A DNA stretch of 64,000 bases, taken from the NCBI GenBank assembly GCA_003952965.2, contig CM025850.1, positions 11,289,555 through 11,353,554 on the forward strand. Direction: 5' to 3'. Both the position numbers and the translations under genes were made by a program. This DNA is from Morella rubra. Lineage: Eukaryota > Streptophyta > Magnoliopsida > Fagales > Myricaceae. The notes under the pieces were generated by a model that was given only the letters and a program-made list of their open reading frames with translations, did not search any database and was not told the DNA's origin. Numbering within the stretch: position 1 is the first letter of the stretch; every line of letters begins with the position of its first letter. Below, piece by piece: positions 1-11,160 of the stretch.

Positions 1-916
1 ATCACCTTTCAAGTCAAAACATAGATGTAAATTTTGCTGAGGATCGGTTTAAGAATCATAACTTCAAATTTGTAGTTTAAGTTCACCTGGTTTCAGCAAT
101 CTACCAGGAACTTCCGCATTTTAATTTTCACTTTTCACACTCTTGAGAAAGAGAATATTTGATATGATAGTGAATATTGATTGTGGTTTCATACTCAAAT
201 TGCATTGACCTCTTGACGAAGAGAATGACTTGTCTGTTAGTAGATACTGATCGTTGTTTGCTTAGAAAAGAAAAGATAGTGTTCGTTGTTTAATACACAT
301 ATTGCCCTGGTTTATTCACAGTTCTTAGGCAGTCTTTTCCAGATAACAGAACTATATCAATTTTTTAAGGACATACTATGGTTTGTCTACACACACAAAC
401 TTTTGGCAGTAAAATATCGGTGCCAAGAAATTCAACGAAGTTAAAATTTTCGGCGATTATAGGGAACCTTTTATGATATTTCTCTACCTTTTAGCATAAT
501 ACCTATTGAATTCATTTTCAGCTTTACTTCTGGAAAAAAAGTTCTCTAGGATCCCCTGGAAGGGGACCACGGTGCCCCCGAAAAAAGAAATTATTATTCA
601 TATAGTTACTATGCAGAGCCTTCTTGTTTCATATCTATTCCTGTTCTGACTTTATCATGACCCCAAAAACTCCTTCTATGTGACTCGACATATTTTATGG
701 TTTTATCAATGAATCCGTGTTTCTCAAGAGGCATTTCTCCCCACTCGAAGGTGCTTCTTGGTCCTCTTTTTAGTTCCTTTTTCTTGATTTTTATCCTGTC
801 AGCTTTAAAAGCCTTTCAATGGGGTCTTTAGTAGACATCCTATGTATTGGGGAAAGACAAGCAGTTCATCAAGAATATGAAAGCATATTAGTATAACATC
901 TGCATGATTTTGCTAG
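1..916 (+). other. Intron or upstream part of the IDE-like gene
   Basis: No exon was recognised here. The first coding block begins at 917 after an AG acceptor, and its protein starts mid-domain, so this stretch is most simply the intron before it. The residues that precede this exon in the plant family (a conserved block ending in V-I-K-E) were not found in any frame. The stretch is AT-rich, with one GC-richer patch near 548-580. Confidence 0.5.
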
Positions 917-3696
917 GAAATGGTAACAAAGGAGTACCAAAATTTCAAGTTCCAACAGCCATATCAGCAGGCTATGTACTATTGTTCTTTACTCCTAGAA
1001 GACCAAACGTGGCCTTGGAACGAAGAACTTGACATTCTTCCCCATCTTGAAGCTGAAGATCTTGCGAAATTTACTCCTGTGATGCTGTCAAGAGCCTTCC
1101 TTGAGTGTTATATAGCAGGTTTCAAGAAGTCTTTGATTTTTTGTGTGCAGTTCTTTATTGAATAATAATACCGATTCTCTCTTGATTATTATTTCATTTC
1201 TTGATTGCTCCTTTTCTGTTCTCTAGGAAACATTGAAGCCAGTGAAGCAGAGTCAATGGTCCAGCATGTTGAACACGTTTTCTTTAGTGGTCCAAACCCT
1301 GTATGCCAACCTTTGTTCCCATCTCAACATTTGACAAATAGAGTCGTCAAACTTGAAAGGGGCAAAAGTTACTTCTACCCTGCAGAAGGCCTTAATCCAA
1401 ATGACGAGAATTCTGCCCTTGTCCACTACATTCAGGTAATTTTAATGAAATGCTGGATAATGGTTTCAATTCATGTTCATTCTGTAGGAGTTCCTCACAA
1501 ACTTTATGGCTCCTTGGGAAGTTAGCAGTTTCTTCTCTCTTGATTGACTGTCGAAGTGGGAAAGAACATCAAAGAGTATTTGTCAGAAATTGGACAAAAT
1601 CAAAGCTACCTTTTTCTCTACCAAAATTATTCTATGGCTCCTAGGAAACTTATCACCTACTATTGCATAAAACATTTTAACCTAACCACACGGTCTATCA
1701 ATTTGTAGAAAATCAAGGAAGGATGGGAAGCACTGGCATAAAATCACCAGAACCTCTCTTTAACTTACATCCTTCTGATCTTTTTCCAGGGAAGATCTGG
1801 AAGAAGTATCTCAGTGGTGGTTCTCTAATTGTTGTTCTTCTATTGAAATAATATGTAGGTTCATCGTGATGATTTTATGCTGAATGTGAAGCTTCAGCTT
1901 TTTGCGCTTGTTGCGAAGCAGCCAGCCTTCCACCAGCTTAGATCAGTTGAGCAACTTGGATACATTGCTGTTCTCCTGCAGAGGTGGAAAATTTGTTCCT
2001 CCCTAATTATCATCCTCTGCATGGAATTTTCGCCCTTCTCTTTTGTAATTTTTATGTTTTTGCTCAATGTAGGAATGACTCTGGTATTCGGGGAGTACAG
2101 TTTATCATCCAATCCACTGCAAAGGTATTATAGCGCAGCTGTTTTCTTCATATACACTGTGAAGTGGTTGCCTAATCTCAAGTACTATCTATATAACAGG
2201 GTCCTGGACGTATTGATTTGAGAGTTGAGGCATTTCTCAAGAAATTTGAGAGTGAGCTTTATGAGATGACCAATGAAGAATTTGAGGTGAGAAATAGTTT
2301 TACGACATGAAATTTTTCTCTAATATAGTTTTTTCTGAGATGACCAAGAAGATAGGGGCCTTATTTAACAATGTTTTTTATTACTGAAAAGGGAGCCAGT
2401 GTTTCTTGGCCTCTGATATAGTTGTTACACATGGAACACCTTTTCTGTAGATGTCTCCCTTCAATGCCCTTAGTTAGAGAATATAATTCAAATAATAAAG
2501 TCTATCTCTTCCTATCAGCTTAAGCTTTTGGGATTAATAGTTGGTCTAGTAAGTATTATTGTTGTGTGCTTTGTTGCTAGAGTTTGGCTTATTGTGGAAT
2601 TAGTAATCATGTAAACTATCAGCTTTCTTGTACCATTTTTCAAGGCATGCCCTGCAAATCTGGTGTTGGGAGGAATATTGGGGATGCGGTATTTTGGAGA
2701 CCTAGGTTAGGTCTTATGTTCAAATTCAATTTCTAGAACCTTGATCATAAATGGATGTTTGGTGATAATTTCAATAATGATATGTCTTAGGACTTCAGGA
2801 GTTTTGATTTTGTTTTACAGCAATTAAATTGTTGAACTGCTTTTCATACAGAAAAATGTGAATGCATTAATTGATGTGAAGCTTGAGAAACACAAGAACT
2901 TGAGAGAAGAATCTGGATTTTACTGGCGGGAGATTTATGATGGCACCCTCAAGTTTGACAGGAGGGAATCTGAGGTATAAACATCTTCTACCACATTTTT
3001 TTGCGGATGCACAGATTACTTCCCAATAGCAGTGCTCATGGGTTGGGTCCATACCCAACCCATTGACCACGACCAAGGATTTCTCACGGATCAACCTCAA
3101 GTATTTCCACTCGTATGGTTAGACCCGATCTGACCCATGCGCAGGCCTACTTCCCACGTATCATTGGAAACCCTTTCTTTTCAGATGATAAATAAATTAA
3201 TAATGGTGGTAATAATGATAACAAACTTCTGAGATAGATGTCAGTTCGAGGGGCAAAACATCATACAGGGCAATGTCACTTAGGCTTCCTGACCTCTTTG
3301 GTATTGGAAAGGACAGGAATCATCAAGGACATGAGCTTATTAAAACTAACATTTCTATTCTGAAATTTAGAATTACAGGGTGAAATTGAGATTTACAGGA
3401 TGAAGTAGTCTATTCTTTACATTTCTATTTTTATGATGTTGAAACAGGTTGCAGCATTAAGGCAGCTAACAAAACAAGAATTGATAGATTTTTTCAATGA
3501 CTATATAAAAGTTGGAACACCGCTTAGGAAGTCGTTAAGTATAGGAGTGTATGGAAACCCGCATTGTTCCGAGTACACAGCGGATAAAAACGAACCAGTG
3601 CCCTACTCGGTGGTAATCGACGACATAGTCAGTTTCAGACGATCACAGCCTCTTTATGGTTCATTCAGAGGAGTTTCTGGTCATGGGAAGTTATAG
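917..3696 (+). CDS. Insulin-degrading enzyme-like M16 metallopeptidase, 3' part (7 exons)
   Basis: C-terminal third of a plant peroxisomal-type insulysin (M16 zinc peptidase), which degrades small peptides. I place exons at 917-1118, 1227-1435, 1859-1983, 2073-2124, 2200-2286, 2852-2974 and 3448-3696, all with GT-AG borders. Together they give 348 codons in frame. Recognisable blocks are FQQPYQQAMYYCSL, WPWNEELD, FPSQHLTNRVVKL, DENSALVHYIQV, FHQLRSVEQLGYI and QPLYGSFRG, which follow the Arabidopsis At2g41790 family colinearly. The catalytic HxxEH region lies in the N-terminal half, outside the window, so catalytic integrity cannot be judged. The protein ends in Gly-Lys-Leu. The Arabidopsis protein ends, as I recall, in Pro-Lys-Leu, a minor peroxisomal signal, so targeting here may be weaker. 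Short ORFs inside the introns are not coding. Confidence 0.93.
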
Positions 3697-3975
3697 ATTG
3701 AGCTTCCCCATAGTTCAGCAAAGACAAAGAACTGCAATATTCTCAGTTGGCCAGAGTATTGACACAATGCAGAAACCGGCCATGCAAATTTGTTGCTCTG
3801 GAGGAAAAGCGACGGAGCAGGCGCAATTAAGATATTATTGAGGTTGAAAGGAATATAATCCTGCGTGGCATCGAAGTCAATATTTGTAACTCATGATGTG
3901 GACCTGAGCATGTTTTAATTTGTTTAGTTCATTCCTTAGGCTACTAATAAAATTCTCTAAACTTGTATGACAATT
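3697..3975 (+). other. IDE-like 3' UTR with polyadenylation signal
   Basis: The sequence follows the TAG stop. AATAAA lies at 3946-3951, about 250 nt after the stop, which suits a plant 3' UTR. From about 3980 to 4357 I see no gene. A short stretch near 4024-4060 has a tRNA-like box A (TGGCTCAAATGG) but no convincing box B. Confidence 0.55.
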
Positions 3976-4357
3976 GGGTGTGATGTGGACCCTGCTGTAA
4001 AAACCTGTTTTGTGGTTTAGGGAACGAGTGACGTTGGCTCAAATGGTTGGTTCCAGCACCGAAAAAACTTGTATGACATATCAGGGCATTTTGGCCTTTT
4101 CCTTCTGCTATATTTTTTAACTTAGAAAATAGTTTGAGGTTTGAAAAAAGATACGAAGATTATTAATTTTCAGGCAGTACTTTAAACATGTAACAATAGT
4201 AGTAATCAAGCACGCTTAACGAGCAATTGAAAGACAAAAATGCAAAATGTGAACTTTATTAGAAACTTTACACACAACTTTAATTAGTGGAAAATTTTGT
4301 AGGATTCAACTGTTCTTGCGATTTGGGTAAAGAATTGCAAAGAATTCTGATGCAACC

Positions 4358-4444
4358 AAATTCATGTCAGTCTATGATCCTCGACCAACACCATTCTATC
4401 AAATTCATGTCAGTCTAAGATTCTCGATCAACACCATCCTATCA
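4358..4444. repeat. Two-copy 43-bp tandem repeat
   Basis: Units 4358-4400 and 4401-4444 both begin AAATTCATGTCAGTCTA and share the following dozen or so bases with few differences. A 90-codon open frame runs through it, but it ends in a poly-A/poly-K tract and looks non-coding. Between 4445 and 4929 nothing else is recognised. Confidence 0.75.
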
Positions 4445-4929
4445 ATCTGCGAGGGTATGGGTGGCGGCGCTGATGCAAAATTGGCTCTATGCCAATTCCT
4501 GAGAGATGATGACAAGGCCAAGCTACAGCCTAATGGAAGGGCGAATGCCCGACGAAGGCCTATGTCCAACCATGGCAAGAAAGGATACGAGAGAGAGAGA
4601 AAGAAAAAAAAAAAAAAAAACGTAGTTATTGTTTGATAGGTGGGTTTTTATTTATGTAGGTGCAGATATATATTACTTCGCTGTCTGGTTTCAAATTTTG
4701 AACCTTTTCCTCTTTATTTTTCAAGATTCTTGAAATAAGCAGGACATGAGGTGAAAGAACCATGTTCTTAAGCGCAAATCCAGCTAACGCATAACCATGA
4801 AAGTGTCGGAGAAAATGAAGAAAAAGAGAGAATAAAGAACCACTTTCCAATCGTATAAAATAATCTCATTACATTTAAATTCTACCGCAAAACTTTTTGT
4901 TTGGTAATTTGTTTTCGGTGTTTTCTTTT

Positions 4930-5184
4930 TCATACAACTGTAAGAAAAATCAACTCAATGGGATCGGACCCCATAGCCGGCGCTGCCTTGGAGCTAAAAA
5001 CCGGCATCCTGGTCTGGTACTCGAGGGCCTCGTGGCTGTCACCTTGGTGGTGGAAGTGATGGAGATGATGGTCTTCATGGCCGGAGGGAGGGTGGTAATA
5101 CACGCGCGCTGTTTGGGGACAGTGAGAGTGAAATCTTGCCGCTATTCTCACCCCCAGATCCAGGAACTCCACGAACTTCCCCAT
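4930..5184 (-). CDS. Small conserved plant protein with MGK...[15 protein letters not shown] start and His-rich middle
   Basis: Single-exon 84-aa frame. The N-terminus carries a block I recognise from a plant-only family of unknown function (similar to Arabidopsis At3g11690): [18 protein letters not shown] followed by [15 protein letters not shown]. Next come a His-rich stretch ([12 protein letters not shown], about residues 36-47) and a variable tail ending IELIFLTVV. There is no signal peptide or membrane span. A TATA box on the same strand (5376-5369, CTATATAA) sits about 185 nt upstream of the ATG, and a CT/GA-rich 5' UTR lies between. The opposite-strand 159-codon frame over the same place has low complexity and is a shadow. 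No function is known to me. The His cluster could bind metal, but that is inference. Confidence 0.78.
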   Translation of the reverse strand: MGKFVEFLDLGVRIAARFHSHCPQTARVYYHPPSGHEDHHLHHFHHQGDSHEALEYQTRMPVFSSKAAPAMGSDPIELIFLTVV

Positions 5185-5219
5185 AGTCCTCTGCTAGTTG
5201 TTAACTCTGTGAGATCTGT

Positions 5220-5376
5220 ATATTGCTCTCTTTCTCTTTCTTTGCTCTTTGGGGAGAGAGAGCGAGAGACCGAGAGGGGCAGAGACTACGAAGTTTTAGA
5301 AGATTACGCGGCAGTTGGGAGCCAGAAAAATTGGAAAAAGTATGCTTTGGAAGGGGAAGAAAGTAGGGTTATATAG
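5220..5376 (-). promoter_or_regulatory. TATA box and GA-rich 5' UTR of the His-rich protein gene
   Basis: CTATATAA on the - strand at 5376-5369, then a purine-rich tract on the + strand (5226-5285) that reads as a pyrimidine-rich leader in the sense strand, typical of plant 5' UTRs. Confidence 0.5.
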
Positions 5377-5389
5377 CGTGTACCTTGGT

Positions 5390-7050
5390 TCCGTGTCCCT
5401 GACCTTGACCTTCCTTCCTCTTTCTTGGAAGTTTCTTTTTGCACAATGAGTCTATATTTCTAGATAATTCCAGTTTGCCCTCGTAGTGATTTAGAGTTTT
5501 TTTTTTTTGGGGGGGTTTGGGGAATTAGGTAAATTCGGTGACATATTGATGCGCACCTAATTCGAGTGGATCTAATTCAATATCTACATAAGTTAGATTT
5601 AACACAATGATAAATTTTGGAAAGACTAACGGTCATCTGACCAATCTCTCATTTAAGTAGCGATTTTTTTTTTTGCACAAATAGTCTTTTGAATCCACTC
5701 TTATAGACTCTCTACTGCCACTTAAGCTATTGAATGAGTAATTTCAAAATGTATTAATATCATTTTCTTTATTTGTATCTAATTTTTGTTTTGTTTTGTT
5801 TTCTTATAGGTCATATAGTGATATTGTTTGCAAATCAAGATTTTTTGGAAATTTTGAGAATGTTGTAAAAATTAAAGTAGATTAGATTCTTATGATTTTA
5901 AGAAAAAACAGTAAAAAATAAAATTTTATGAAAGTGAGTGAAAAAAAGGAGATTATTTAAGTGAATTTTTTATTTTTATTGTATTAAAAAGAGATGATTT
6001 GATGAAGAAAAATAAATGATTTTATATACTTTTTATTTTATTAATCAAAATTTTGAGTTATTTATGTATTTGCATTCAAAATTTTCATATGGGTAAAAAA
6101 ATTTCTAATATTTTGAATCACTAAGGCCCTGCGTCAAAGATTTTTTTTTAATAATTTTGAAGTAAAAATTATCTTCTAGCTAAACTTAGCTAAAATTTGT
6201 TTAAAGCATTCGACAACTGCGTCGCTCTCAAAAAGTGAAAAAGAAAAAACGATACCAGAAGAAATCTGAAGACCTAGGGCTCTATCGTTAATATGCCAAA
6301 AATCTGGCCCGGCGTATTCTTTTTCACTGCCGTAGGGGTGCATTTGTTGTACTCTTTCCAACCTGGCGTCTCGAGGTCCACAAAAAGACGGCGTCAAGCT
6401 TAGGCAAAACGCGTACCGTAGCATTTGCTTTGACGGCACTGCTGACTATCTAGGGCATACTCTTTTTTTTTTTTTTAGGCATGCGCCGCATGTCTAGGGC
6501 TTTCTTAAGGCCAAAAAGACTTGGTCCTACAATTACGCCGTTTTTTTCATTCAATAATATGATTAAATTAATTAATTATAAGGAGTTACGTCTCCTTGAT
6601 TTTATAAGAGCAAAATTATGATATCCCTAGTAATTAATATCCCCTTCTAGCTAGGAGACAGATCATCCGTTCTTAAAAAATAATAAGTTTCAAATTACGC
6701 TTTTGCTTTATTCTAACCCTTTTGAGGATTGAGGAACATAAAACAAAATCTAATAACAGAGTGCCATAAGAAAATTCAATTAACTATGTCCTTGTTTATG
6801 TTTCGCATACAGATCCTTTCATTCACACTTAGAACATATATTTTGACGTAAAATTTAGCCAAAGATGGAGCGAGACTATATCACCTCTATTACGTATATT
6901 AAACATTGGTCTATATCAGTCATCTTACTTTTAGCTATCCGCAACCAAAACTTCCCTACTAGAGGGATGACCCAAGTATTTCATATTACCCGGCCTACTT
7001 GGGTCCTAGTTCTTCCAGGTTTCTCATGCTGTCTGCACCCAAATACAGAG
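5390..7050. other. Intergenic, no gene recognised
   Basis: AT-rich spacer. An 87-codon frame at 6176-6439 (- strand) has no recognisable family, no neighbouring exon and no promoter, so I do not call it. A dispersed AT-rich repeat lies at about 5850-6090. Confidence 0.5.
5850..6090. repeat. AT-rich dispersed repeat, related to 58480-58740
   Basis: Shares a run of motifs in the same order with 58480-58740: AAAATAAAATTTTATGAAA, a GAGATTAT(TT/GT) block, a long TTTTATTT tract and AAAGAGATGATTT. This suggests a non-autonomous transposon or a deteriorated MITE. Ends are not sharp. Confidence 0.5.
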
Positions 7051-7365
7051 AAACACCCAATTAAGACTGCATAAAGATGCCAAAGACACTCCATGAACTA
7101 GGAACTATGAGGTAGCAATTCCAGCCCAGCATTTTTTTAAAGAAAAAATAGGTATCAGTTCCATATAATTTTCGAGTGAAACGTTTACATTCCACATAAT
7201 TGGCAGCACCCAATTAACATTGCATAAAATAAGATGCCAAATGCACTCCATGACCTAGCCACTAGGAACTACGAGGTATCAATTCCAGCCCAGAAATTTT
7301 TTAAATAAAAAATAGGTATAAATTCCATATAATTTTCGAGTGGAACTCTTACATTCCGCATTGGC
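7051..7365. repeat. Direct repeat of about 155 bp, two copies
   Basis: Copy 1 (about 7051-7206) and copy 2 (about 7207-7365) share CACCCAATTAA, GATGCCAAA, CACTCCATGA, a GGAACTA(T/C)GAGGTA block, ATTCCAGCCCAG, AAAAAATAGGTAT and CATATAATTTTCGAGTG in order. Small indels and about 10 percent substitutions separate them. Confidence 0.8.
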
Positions 7366-8054
7366 AGTCTTTATGTTTTCGCATTTCCTACGTGGGCTTT
7401 TTTTTTTCCCGTCTCCTAATTACGTACGAAAATGCAGGAGGATAAATATATACCGTGTAAATATAGGGGTCATGACGCCCTCCTCTGCCTGACCTTGTCA
7501 CCTTTTCCCTCTTTAGCAACCTGCATGGAACCATATTCAGACATCATCAATTCCTTCTGGATATTAAAAATCATATTAACAAGCAGTTTAGATTTGTGAA
7601 GAATGCGGCAACAGCCGTTATCTTTTTTTTTTTCTTTTTCTAGATGGCAACAGCCGTTCTCTAAATCGACCATACAGTATCTTTCAGTCAAGGTGATTCG
7701 TTTTGACATTTCTGTTATAAGGATTAAATATGATTCTTCTTTCCAAGCGTATCCACCATAATCAAAGCGTGTGATAGCCAACCATTGGTGTTCAGTTCAT
7801 GCATTTTTTGGCTCTGTAGTCAACTGAGGCCATATCAGCACAAAATGTCCAAAGCGCTCGAAGAAATCGAGTTGATTGGTTGGACTACAACTGTGAGATT
7901 TTTTCATGGAAACCGACGGTGAGATGATCCAACCAATAGGGAGATACTCCAGTGAGTGAGCGCACAGGAGCAAACAAACATATCGGGAAGGTAACACATG
8001 CCCTGTGATCTACACAAGCAGTAACGCCACGTGGCATGCTCAGAGATAGAGAGA
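7366..8054. other. 3' flank of the 226-aa gene, no further gene seen
   Basis: Two - strand frames (7470-7781, 7797-7997) have no recognisable domains. They may be UTR or spacer. I looked here for an extra 3' exon of the 226-aa gene and found no convincing one. Confidence 0.4.
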
Positions 8055-9503
8055 TCACATTCTGAGAGCCTTGCTTGTGTCTGGGCTATCGCCGAGCAGT
8101 TTACGTATCTTCATTTCAGATGAACAACCGCCAGAGAGCAACTTCAAAATGTCGTCGGCTCGGCGAAGCATGTGAGACGAGCAGACGTGCTTCCTCATCA
8201 TTCCCTCGATGACCTTCTCACCTCTGGTTCTGATAACGTACCGGCTTCTTCGGCTACTCGCGCTTGAGAGCGCGCTCGAACTGCTTGACAAGTACGACGC
8301 CTCCGTTGAAGCGGACCCCGCTGACGTCTTCACCGGCTTTCCTGACTTGATTTCCCTGACGTCGGAGCAATAGTGAATCTTCGAGCGGCTCTTCCGTACG
8401 ACCTGCGAGAATTAGAATAAGATTTTCGGAACTTGTTTTGACATATTCAAATGATTTCAGAAACAACCGCACAAAACAGAAGTGAAAGAAGAAACCATTT
8501 AACAATCCAAGAAATTCAAACATTTTGAAACACTTGATCGAAATTTTGCGAATTCGAATTTGATCAAACGGAGAAACTTCGACGGTACAGAAGCCAGATA
8601 AATCAATGATGAAAAGAGTAGTAGTGAAGTTTGAAACAATGTGCATCGCATTCGATCAGGGATAGCAGGTTGGATTGTGAACTGGTGAAGCTAAACACGG
8701 ACTAGGGAGATCATTTGTTCCGAGGAAATTGCCAGTGGATTTCCAAACTCAAATGAGTGGAGTAAGAGTAAAAATGATTCAAATAAAAAGGAAGAACCAG
8801 AACGTATTGTTAGCTTCAAATCTTCAACAAGCTAAACTTAGATAAGGAACAAATGCAACGGTGAAATTCAAACCGATTCTGAAAATCACAGGCCAACGTT
8901 TCGAAGACAGCATTGGATGATGGAACGACAACCAACTTGTGATCCAAGAAGCCAAAGATTCAAGCAGATCTGGAGCGTTTGCTACCATAAAACAACCAGA
9001 TTATTTGTTTACTAGAACGAGAAACAATAAGAAACCAAAACTGTCCCAAACAGAGAAACCAGCTCAACCTGGAGCTTCTTTTCATGGCTGCTAGCCACAA
9101 CGGCAATGATCCTCATCTGACGTGCTTGAATCTCCTCTAAAGATTCCGCGCTGGTGAGTGACGAAGTGCACGACAGAGAAACAGAGCGTGACTTCTCCTT
9201 GAGCGACGCTGCGATCCAATCGCTTAGCACCGAGCTCTCTCTGCAACTCTTTCGTTTTCTCTCATCCTTGATCGGCTGGTCCTCAGAACCGGCGCTGTAT
9301 AGGAAAAATAAAACAAAAAGAGTGAGAACGAAGAGATAACTATCCGATTGCATATGAGAAAGAAATTGCAATGAGAAACACTTTAGTTTAAGGTTTCAAT
9401 TTTACTCTGGATGAGAAATGAGAAAGGGTGAAGGAGGTGTGGCTGAGAGGAGGAGCAGAGCAGAAGCGACTGTGCGTTCGAGGGGGCACGGGAATGCTTC
9501 CAT
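8055..9503 (-). CDS. Unrecognised three-exon plant gene, 226 aa
   Basis: I reconstruct exons 9503-9406, 9294-9060 and 8402-8055. Borders are GT-AG (AGA|gtaaaa, tatacag|CGCC, CTG|gtttct, tcgcag|GTCG) and phases are compatible, giving 226 aa in one frame. The N-terminus is hydrophobic (TVASALLLLSATPP, residues 11-24), then a charged segment, a block with EEIQARQMRIIAVVASSHEKK, and a Ser-rich stretch of about 20 residues. The tail is rich in short helices (HMLRRADDILKLL, then MKIRKLLGDSPDTSKALRM), with the feel of a small helix-turn-helix or winged-helix fold. I do not recognise the family with confidence. The ATG sits in a good context, and the start block looks conserved-type rather than random. 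The last codon could instead be a donor (AGAAT|gtgatc) to a further exon, so the C-terminus is the least certain part. Confidence 0.65.
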
Positions 9504-9984
9504 TGGCTTTCCGAGAGCCTTCTCTTTCTTTCCGTCGCAAAAAAATGGCGGGTTACTCTGAAGATTTTCAAAATTTTGTGATCCACTCTGTCTCCCCAAA
9601 AACAACTTCTGAAAGTATTTACCCTCTCGATGCCGTTTTGGTTACCTGGAACCGTTCACAATATCATTCTGTTACGGTGGAAAGCGTAGTTAGTGTCTGT
9701 GCCAAGTGGCACCTATCGAATGGAGCATCTGGTTTCTGTTTTTGGTATCGGCCGGTTGCGATGCACTGTCTTAGGCGGTGCATCTTCTAATGCCCATGGA
9801 CTTATCACTCACGGATCGGCATCTCTGAACAAAAAAAAAAAAAAAACCAAACGAAACGAAACAAAACAAACAAACGTGCACTCCCTCCCATTCATAGAAC
9901 AGTAACATCCTAGTCGATTTTTTCTTTTTTGGTTAGACCAACAAAATTGGATATAAACTATAATTACTAATTAAATTGTGATAT

Positions 9985-10560
9985 TCCAAATCTTACTTAG
10001 AGTGGGAAAAGATAAATAAATGATAGATGACCAAGTCCTATATTGAGACCTTACTAGGTTAAACTGAGTTTTATAATGATCCAAGAATCAACAGCAACAT
10101 TGACTAGTTCTTTTGAATTCAAAGCACAAATGTAACTTGTGCTTGTCCTTGGGTCATTTCAAAGCGGTCTTAATAACTATCAATGTGGGCTTTTGACGAA
10201 GATGTCAAAGATTAAATGAGGAGATTGTGATACCTTACCAATGTGGGCTTTGACGAAGATGTCAAAAATTTAATAGGAGAGATTGTGATACCTCAAATCT
10301 CACATAGAGTGAGAAAAGACAATGAATGAGAGATTGATTCTATAAAGGCCAACTTTCACAGTGTTGAACTAGGCTTTGATTTAAGGGAGGAAGATTGTGA
10401 TACTACGAATCTAACATGAAGTGAGAGAAGAAAATGAATGAAAGATGAGTTCTATAAGAATCAAAGTCTTACATTGTGACCTTATTAGGTTGAACTGGAC
10501 TTTATAATAATCCAAAAAACTTCAAAAGCAATCTCGACTGGTACTTTTGAAGTTAAAAGT
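9985..10560. repeat. Direct-repeat cluster with recurrent ATTGTGATA..CTCACATAGAGTGAG motif
   Basis: A block of about 190 bp starting TGATA at about 9981 is repeated from about 10390 (shared: GAGTGGGAAAAGA/AAGTGAGAGAAGA, GACCTTA(C/T)TAGGTT, TTTATAATGATCCAA/TTTATAATAATCCAA). In between, CAATGTGGGCTTT(T)GACGAAGATGTCAAA occurs twice (about 10180 and 10230). It resembles remnants of an LTR, but no element ends are clear. Confidence 0.6.
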
Positions 10561-10984
10561 ATAATTTCTTTTAAGTATTTATATAAATACCAGACACTAG
10601 CCACAAAGAGAAAGATTTGTTTTGATTAGTATATATGATATTGTAAAAAACAAATAATTAAGTAGATCTGAAATAATCCTGGGTTGAACAAGTGGACTAA
10701 TTTGGTAATATGCTCCACGTGTTGCCTCTTAATCATGAAATATTTTGTGGACTGAAAATGAAAGAACGGTACCAGGGGAAGCACCAACCATCATGGATAG
10801 GGACAAAAATATGATTAGATATTAGTGGGGAATATAAAATCTACAAGAAGAAAAATAGGAACACGGTATTTGTGCACAAGGGAAAGAAACTAATTCTGCT
10901 CATATTTGGAGATCTTAATTTGAATATCCCAAAATTTTGTTCCGTTTATGAGAGACCTTCCTCATGTATAACCTTTAATTTATT

Positions 10985-11160
10985 AATACATGGTGTTTGG
11001 TAAATTAAAATTTTAACTCTTAAAATTTTATCATTATTACAAAATTTCTCTCTTTTTATTTTTTCACAATTTTTTTTTCACCAACTTTTTTATTCTCTCT
11101 TTTTACTTTTCTTTACTAATTTTTAAAATTTTATTAAAATTTTGTTCCCAAACACATGCA
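10985..11160. mobile_element. AT-rich foldback MITE-like element
   Basis: The left end CATGGTGTTTGGTAAA (about 10989) and right end TTGTTCCCAAACACATG (11143-11159) are imperfect inverted repeats around a strongly AT-rich, partly self-complementary core. It has no coding capacity. A target duplication is not clear. Confidence 0.5.

Noticed and set aside
4024-4060. Possible SINE or tRNA-like sequence (TGGCTCAAATGG box A match)
   Set aside because: Box B is not convincing, there is no cloverleaf, and no poly-A-ended body follows.
4364-4636. 90-codon frame on the + strand
   Set aside because: Made of the 43-bp tandem repeat and a terminal poly-A (poly-K) run; no family resemblance.
4897-5376. 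159-codon frame on the + strand
   Set aside because: Shadow of the His-rich gene and its GA-rich leader; composition is low complexity.
6176-6439. 87-codon - strand frame
   Set aside because: No recognisable domain, no partner exon or promoter; probably chance in a spacer.
7470-7997. Extra 3' exons of the 226-aa gene
   Set aside because: No acceptor followed by a sensible continuation of the helical C-terminus was found.
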